Origin: Chromera velia
Taxonomy: Eukaryota; Sar; Chromeraceae
Length of the DNA: 38,810 nucleotides
Direction of reading: 5' to 3'
NCBI GenBank assembly: GCA_018398765.1
Contig: JAHBMJ010000397.1
Span: 10,001-48,810, forward strand
The notes under the pieces are model-generated. The model saw only the letters and a program-made list of their open reading frames with translations, had not been told where the DNA came from and made no database searches. Each line of letters opens with the position of its first letter. The first letter of the stretch is position 1. Position numbers and translations under genes: made by a program. Shown here in pieces: positions 33,046-38,810 of this stretch.

Positions 33046-34391
33046 CTACCTGGTGTGCTGAAATTACTGGACTCACTGCTGTCTTCCCACGATTGCTGCC
33101 TCTTTCAGGTACATCTGGATCAAAAATTTCTCTACTAAACTCCCGCTCTGACGCCACGTCGGAAATCTCCAGACCAGATCCCGCACCCCTCCCTAGTACC
33201 CCACTACTTCCGCTTCCCTCACTGCCCTCTGATCCCTCAAACCCCCCGAACGCTCCAATTAGAATTTTCTCTTCGCCAGCCGAACTTCTTTAGGTCTCTC
33301 TGCATGACATTCTCTCCGGCGTGATATCCTCCCTCCTCGTCTCTAGCTCTGTCTCTTCAATCAAATCAACCAGACGACGCACCTCCTCGAGCCGACGATC
33401 CCCCCCATTCATCTCATCAGAATGCCCCCCCATGAGCGCATGCAGACACGCACGCTTGCTTGCACACGCAGGCGCACACCCACGCACACACATGCTGACG
33501 GATCGCCGCACCGGTTTCTGCTTCCTTCCTGGGTGTGCTGAAGTATCCGGGGTCTTCTTGAAGGGAGACGGGAACTAACCGCGCTCCATCTGGGAGAAAA
33601 CTGCTGACAATTTTCGCCACAAAGACCCTGCAGGCATCAAAAGGAAAGGGAGTAAAGAAGAGTGAATAAAAAGAGAAGAAAAGAAAAGAAAGAAGGCCGC
33701 CACCAAAGAAGCTATCTGACTGCAGATCTAAAAAGCAGCTTGAGCACTGCCCAGACATAAAGAACAGAAAATCCAGGAGACACCATAGATTCCCCCCACC
33801 GCCCCACGCACCCTTTTCATGCACTCCCAAACTGACTGAGGCCAAAATTGAGCCCGCCCATCGATGCATTGTCTGTCCCCCCAGGAGGAAAGAGACAGAC
33901 AGACAGATATGCGGTAGATGTTCGCGACCACGTCACTCGACTTGTGGGGTATTCGCATCTGCACGCAGATCGACAAGGTATTCGTTCAATATACGAAACA
34001 GCAGAGAAGGGCCAAAAGACCAATTGAAGTATCCCACCCAGAATGATACTCTCCTCTGCTGCTCCCTTTCCTTGGTTGGACAGCTTTTCTCTCGGAGATC
34101 CCAGAGTGCTGCAAGAAACCATCATTAACATGCCTTCTGGCACAGCTTCGGTTTCTCCAGCAGACAGATTCATGCATGTGTGAACGTTTCGCCTTTTGGG
34201 TCCTCTTGCCCATCCAGCCAACCCAAACAAAGGAGGGCTGCCGCGAGAGAAAAAGGAAAACCAAAGAAAGCCAACAAGGAAGAGGCTTCACCAAACAGAA
34301 AAGAAGAAGCTAAATTTGCATACTGACCGTGAGAAGGCTTCACTTGTCAAAGTTGTAGTCTCTCATCTGGACTCCCCCTTTCTTCATGTGT
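33046..34391 (-). CDS. tentative multi-exon minus-strand gene of unknown function
   Basis: Several exon-like blocks lie on the minus strand, but I could not join them into one certain model. Block A, 34391-34344, starts after GTGCAG and encodes HMKKGGVQMRDYNFD before a GTGAAG donor. Block B starts after CGGCAG near 34230 and in matching phase 2 reads PPLFGLAGWARGPKRRNVH, then continues to a hydrophobic GGILQLVFWPFSAVSYI near 34010. Block C, beginning near 33957 after GTGCAG, reads MRIPHKSSDVVANIYRIS. Block D, about 33630-33512, starts after CCTGCAG and reads VFVAKIVSSFLPDGAR. Block E near 33440-33310 is charged (LEEVRRLVDLIEETELETRR). A terminal frame reaching TAG near 33046 is Gly/Ser-rich. 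No family recognised. Strand and existence are more likely than the details. Confidence 0.35.
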
Positions 34392-34432
34392 CTGCACGCA
34401 GGGAAAGGAAATTCAAGGGAACTCTCACAGGT

Positions 34433-34598
34433 GAATGGCGCGACAAAGAAAAAAGAAGCGCACGATCGCGAGCAGCTGCAGACCGCCTGCATGAATGACT
34501 AACCGACGAACCGACCAACCGCCTGGCTGCATGTCCGACACTGACAGCCTTTTGTGTTCGGAAGCGAGCACCCCGTCAAACTGGCTGGAGTTGCCCTG
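34433..34598. repeat. dispersed ~165-bp duplication, copy 1
   Basis: This segment, from GAATGGCG to TTGCCCTG, is matched in direct orientation by 35710-35870 with scattered substitutions and small indels. It contains CGAC/CCAAC repeats and a conserved AAACTGGCTGGAGTTGCCCT end. I see no coding function. Confidence 0.85.
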
Positions 34599-34661
34599 AG
34601 ACTATACCATATCCATGAGGAGAGGCAAATCGACATGCATGCAGGGAAATAGATAGACAGG

Positions 34662-34665
<4 letters not shown>

Positions 34666-34707
<42 letters not shown>

Positions 34708-34716
34708 TGAAGAGAG

Positions 34717-34767
<51 letters not shown>
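34666..34767. repeat. (GA)n microsatellite with interruptions
   Basis: About 100 bases of GA dinucleotide repeat with a few AA and TG interruptions, followed by GACAGA-type repeats. Frames through it on the minus strand read poly-(LS) and are not genes. Confidence 0.93.
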
Positions 34768-34768
<1 letters not shown>

Positions 34769-35709
34769 CAGAGAGACAGACAAAACGACAGAGACGGATC
34801 GATAGACAGACCACATCTTCTTTTCTTCACTTGTTCCTGGCTTCTCACTGGTTCACCAATCTCATGGACAGACCGACATCGGTCTAATGATAGTGATAGA
34901 AACACAGGGACAGCGAGAGAGACTGAGAGAGGGACCAGAGAGCGAAAGAAAATCAGCCGCGGGGCGGGACGGACAAGGTGAAAGACAAGAAGAGAGAGAT
35001 GCACGTCCAGAGAAAGAGAAAGAAACACGAGCGAGAGAGGACAGCGGACTAAACGGAAAATGCGGAAGAGAGCTGCCTCTCTGACAACAGACCTTCATTG
35101 GCAATGAACATGCCGAAACGCCAAAGAGCGAAGTCACAGAGGAAGAAGACAGAGAGGCACCGTGATGGACAGAGGGCTCCCCCTTCTTTTTCGTCTCTTC
35201 CGGTATCCTTCCTGCAGAGAGGGGGGAGGAAGAGGAAGAGACCCCACACTCCCCCTGCTTTGGGGCACCCGCCAAGCCCTCGTTTGCATGCGCCTCTCTC
35301 ATCTATACTGAGCAAGCGACTTGATCGAGAGAGAGAGAGAGAGAGCAAACGAGAGGGCCTGGCTTACACACAGAGCAGGTCACGAAAAGGGTCGAACGAC
35401 ACTGGGGCGGGGAGTACACGGAGCCTCAACCCGGCACACCAGCGCGGTCCCTCGGTTCTGGCTTGGTCTTTCGTCGGACGGGAATTTCCCTTCCGTGGAG
35501 CGACTTGTGTTTGCACCAGATAGGCAGAGTTCCTTAACCATCAGAGGCCTCTCACGAGGCGGCCCTTCGCATGCTGCATGCCACTCAGTCGGTGGAAGGT
35601 TCCATCGAAAGAGTGTACAGCCGCCCTTGCTAGTGCCCTTGAGGCAGTGAGGCTGGAAAATTGCGCCGAAGAGGCGAGCACAAGGAAAACAAAACTCAGC
35701 GTCAGGGCT
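34768..35709. other. purine-rich low-complexity DNA
   Basis: The plus strand is rich in GAGA and AAGAGA words to about 35350, then is of mixed composition. Open frames on both strands are long because of biased composition; none shows a domain or exon-like splice context that I can defend. Confidence 0.4.
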
Positions 35710-35870
35710 GAATGGCGCCACAAAGAAACACTAAGCGCATGATCACGAGCAGCTGCGGACTGCCTGCCTGAATGACTAACCGACCAACCGCCTGGTTGCA
35801 TGTCTGCCGACACTAACAGCCTTTCGTTTTCGGAGTCGAGCGCCCCTTCAAACTGGCTGGAGTTGCCCTG
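35710..35870. repeat. dispersed ~160-bp duplication, copy 2
   Basis: Direct-orientation copy of 34433-34598, about 1.28 kb to the right. The shared block includes GAATGACTAACCGAC and the terminal AAACTGGCTGGAGTTGCCCT. Confidence 0.85.
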
Positions 35871-36588
35871 CGATCTCGCTGTTCCTCGAGGAGTCGGGAT
35901 TCAGAGCGCCGACCTGAAGCACAGCCGCGCTTGAAGCAATGACGCAGGAAAACGCATAATGTCGAGCAGCCGCTGAATATATAAGTTCATGGATCCGCGT
36001 ACGTGTTGTTCCACTTTCTTGGAAAGCAGACTGAGTTCCCGTGCTGCTTAGGATCCATTGACATCCAGTTTTGGATGTGGGTTCGATTGACATCTCGTGG
36101 ATACAGACAGAGATTGCATGAGCAATGGAACGGGAAGGCGTTGACTAAGACTATCTATTCATAATTAAGACTCATGGAAAGGCGTCCAGCTCAAGGTGCA
36201 TTAATTCATGCAGGGGTCGTTCGCACGGCGGCTTGCGTGCGTCAGAAGCATTGGCCCCGAAAAGCGAAGCTGAGAGCTAGGGCAATGCTAGGGCACTTAA
36301 CAAAAAACTTTGTGGATTTCAGTGCATGCATGGCTTCACAAATTTTACAGATCTTCACATATTCTTCACATGCAGCGTGGATCGACAATGCAGTCTTACT
36401 AGCTGTGGAGCCGTCTTCCTTTCGGCAAAGGTCATCAGAGATCTTGGGAGGTCTACATAGATCTTTCAAATCATGTCATTGAAAGCTGAAGAGTGCGTCT
36501 TGGTCTGTCCGAGTCTGATTTAGTCAGACTGATAACTGTGATTCAATAGCCAATCCAATCAAACCCCGCCTGCCAGCTGTGCGACAGA
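35871..36588. promoter_or_regulatory. spacer upstream of the rightmost gene
   Basis: This mixed-composition spacer precedes the ATG at 36589. It contains TGCATGCA at 36323-36330. A minus-strand frame starting at 36093 could be a first exon of the tentative gene to the left, but nothing else supports it. Confidence 0.3.
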
Positions 36589-38562
36589 ATGGAAGACTTT
36601 CTCAGATTAGAGGCATCCAACCTGCCTTCTACAAAGCACCTGATGATCCCTAGAGACCCCTCCCAATTTATTTACGACGCAAAAGGAGTACTGGCTTCGG
36701 TGAGGGAGACAGCGCGACCGCTCTTTGGATATTCGACTTTGATCGGTCAGGCTATGCTGGTCTGGTCGCGGAAAACAACACGTGTGCCTACTGGTCCCAT
36801 GCGTTGCTGCGTAGCACCTTTTACAACGTATCAATATGTCTGAGTGCCTCGCACAAGTTCGTATACAAATTTTGCCCGCCAATTGCTCTCAGACTGTCTA
36901 TCTGTCTGTCTCTCTCTGTCTCTCTGTGTTTCTTCACCGTTTTTCCCGTGCCTTTTCTGCATGGTGACCTGCCGTACTATGCCGTACCGGCACAATCGGA
37001 ACTTGAACAAACTGTGCGTGCAGCTCTCTTGTTCAAGAAACAAACAGATGACTCCGGACGCATTTGCCTGTGGACGGGAGGGAACAACTCTGGAAATCCG
37101 GAAGAAAGCATTGTTGCTCTTGCAAAGAGAGTGGTGGAGGGGTTACAGCCAAACCGGGGTTTTGCTTTCCTGTGCTCAGAAGATAAAGAGGGTATGCAAA
37201 ATTTAATGTCGACATTGATGTTCTCGCTTGATAGAGATCGGGCCCCTCAGCGTCAGTCGGAGTCCCGCCAAGTGCAAAATTTCCCCTCCGCAAAGATCCC
37301 CAGTACGGCTTCTTGGAGAAACATCGAGAGGACGTTCGACGGAATCCTCTCCGAGCTGACAACACGCTCTCCTTCACCACCATTGTCTCCACAGCCCAAA
37401 GTTGTTTCCAAAGATGGGCCTGCGACGCCTGGGTCGAAGAGGGGGGCAAGGAGGGAGCGGAGATCTGGACACAGGAGCGTATCCCACAAAAGCTCGAATG
37501 ATGCGAACTCCGTATGAGGTGAGACGGCCGGACCTCTCGTTACATCTTTTCATGTCTTTTCCTTCTTCCTCTGTGGGCTCTTCCGTGGGAAGGAAGGATG
37601 GTACGGAGATGGGAAGGAAGGATGGTAGAGAGAAGGAAAGGGAGGATGGTACAGAGACGGGAAGGAAGGATGGTACGGAGACGGGAAGGAAGGTTGGTAT
37701 GGAGACGGGAAGGAAGGATGGTAGAGAAAAGGAAAGGGAGGATGGTACAGAGATGCGAAGGAAAGATGGTACAGAGATGGGAAGGAAAGATAGTAGAGAG
37801 AAGGAAAGGGAGGATGGTACAGAGACGAGAAGGGAGGATGGTACACAGAAGGAAAGGGAGGATGGTACAGAGATGGGAAGGGAGGATGGAACGGAGACGG
37901 GAAGGAAGGATGGTACGGAGACGGGAAGGGAGGATGATGGAGGATGGTCCCAGCGCAAACCGTCGAGAAGGGGGAGCGGGAATGGGAGCTGGGTCAGGGG
38001 TTGCGGAGATGAAGGCAGCGAAGACGCAGGATCGGGCAGAGAAGTCGGACGAGGGGACTAGACGAGGGGATTCACACGAGGGTCGGTTTGCTTCCTCGGG
38101 GACATTTTTTTGGGGGGTACGAATGTACATGCACAGTCATCTCCTCAATAAAGAAGTCAATTAAATATTCTACGGAGAAAGCAAAGTGTCTGGTTGTGTT
38201 TCTTTCACGTTTGATTTCATATGCAGCGACGCTTGAAGGAAGAGTGTAAGTGCATGGTCTCTGGAAGTGGGATCATAATGGATCATTAGATGGAAACGCA
38301 GACGAAAAATTTGCACACTTAGACTGATGGTCTAGCTGATGGTTGGATGGATGGATGGATGGATGAATGGATAGATAGAGGAAGGAAAGGAGGGAGGGAG
38401 GGAGGGATGACGTATCAGTACAAATCTGCGTGCACGCTTTGACACGCTTTGATACGCTTTGCATGTGGGTCTGCAGGAAACCTATACTATGCTGAACTTC
38501 AAGAAAGGAGACCTGGAGCAGCTGCCTCCTGAAGCTCAGCGTCTCTTCAATGAGGGAGCACG
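36589..38562 (+). CDS. partly resolved multi-exon gene of unknown function, open towards the window end
   Basis: Exon 1, 36589-36699, encodes 37 residues starting MEDFLRLEASNLPSTKHLMI and ends at a GTGAGG donor in phase 0. A protein-like frame then runs to a TGA at 37517-37519; it includes DDSGRICLWTGGNNSGNPEE, an LMSTLMFSLDRDR stretch and a basic Ser/Pro-rich tail. I could not find an acceptor that joins it cleanly to exon 1. A different frame ending RMMRTPYE at 37526 sits before a GTGAGA donor, and the exon 38477-38562 (after CTGCAG, before GTGAGA) reads TMLNFKKGDLEQLPPEAQRL and joins it in phase 0. A further block near 38690-38735 holds CAACQERIF before a GTGAGG, which may be half of a zinc-binding motif. 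No family recognised. Confidence 0.42.
37587..37936. repeat. 24-bp minisatellite, ~14 units
   Basis: Units of GGGAAGGAAGGATGGTACGG plus four bases repeat with point changes (for example TAGAGAGAAGGAAAGGGAGG variants). Because the unit is a multiple of three and lacks stops, frames on both strands stay open across it. It most likely lies in the intron after the donor at 37527. Confidence 0.92.
38335..38410. repeat. (GGAT)n and (GGGA)n tetranucleotide repeats
   Basis: A GGAT run at about 38344-38372 is followed by GGAAGGAAAGGAGGGAGGGA. It precedes the exon starting at 38477 and would lie in the intron in front of it. Confidence 0.85.
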
Positions 38563-38810
38563 GTGAGAGACAATCCAATGGAGAGGCCTGGCCTGATTTC
38601 TTTTGTCTCTTCATACGTATGCTAGTGCGTATGGTCTCCACCTTCTACCTGCAAGAATTTTCAAACATGAATTTTGAAAAAACAGAAACTTGCGCTGCAT
38701 GCCAGGAGAGGATCTTCATGCAGAAAGAGGACCGCGTGAGGAGATAGAACGAAGAGGAGGGAGGGACTTTCAGGGAGGGGGGGGGGGCCCGGGGGGGGGG
38801 GGGGAAAGGA

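Noticed and set aside
34499..35028. Leu/Ser-rich minus-strand frames
   Set aside because: They are translations of the (GA)n microsatellite and adjoining purine-rich DNA.

Overview
The window is nuclear DNA of an intron-rich protist. Multi-exon genes with GT-AG introns, many tetranucleotide, CT and CA repeats, GC-rich genes separated by AT-rich intergenic islands, and repeated TGCATGCA words suggest a photosynthetic relative of Apicomplexa (chromerid type, for example Chromera velia). This is a best guess; no marker gene settles it. I see no rRNA, tRNA, CRISPR, operon or prokaryotic signal. One run of N (10719-11040) is an assembly gap.

Layout from left to right: (1) A minus-strand gene, 5666 to 475, eight exons, 646 aa, a multi-pass membrane protein with resemblance to the MtN3/SWEET (PQ-loop) transporter fold. 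A perfect 154-bp tandem duplication lies across one of its splice donors. (2) A plus-strand gene, 6720 to 11974, eight exons, 574 aa, with an N-terminal RING-like zinc domain and a C-terminal multi-pass membrane domain; probably a membrane ubiquitin ligase. (3) A 3.2-kb AT-rich convergent spacer with two copies of a ~390-bp terminal-inverted-repeat element (MITE-like). (4) A minus-strand intronless gene, 17211 to 15160, 683 aa, with helical-repeat character like organellar RNA-binding proteins. (5) A divergent spacer with a degenerate ~70-bp minisatellite (18.2-19.2 kb). (6) A plus-strand gene, 20884 to 31292, 18 exons, 1732 aa, a SNF2-family ATPase of the Rad5/16-like type with a ~980-residue Ser/Pro-rich N-terminal region. 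(7) An AT-rich spacer. (8) A tentative minus-strand gene near 34.4-33.0 kb. (9) Low-complexity DNA with a 160-bp dispersed duplication. (10) A plus-strand gene beginning at 36589, only partly resolved, containing a 24-bp minisatellite and running towards the window end.

The three intron-rich gene models were built by hand by joining exons at GT-AG sites. In each, all junctions keep phase (31 introns in total) and the last exon ends in a stop in the right frame. About half of the inferred donors have C at intron position 3 (GTCAGT and relatives), and several sit inside GTCA tetranucleotide repeats. No functional link among the neighbouring genes is evident; they look like ordinary eukaryotic neighbours with separate promoters.
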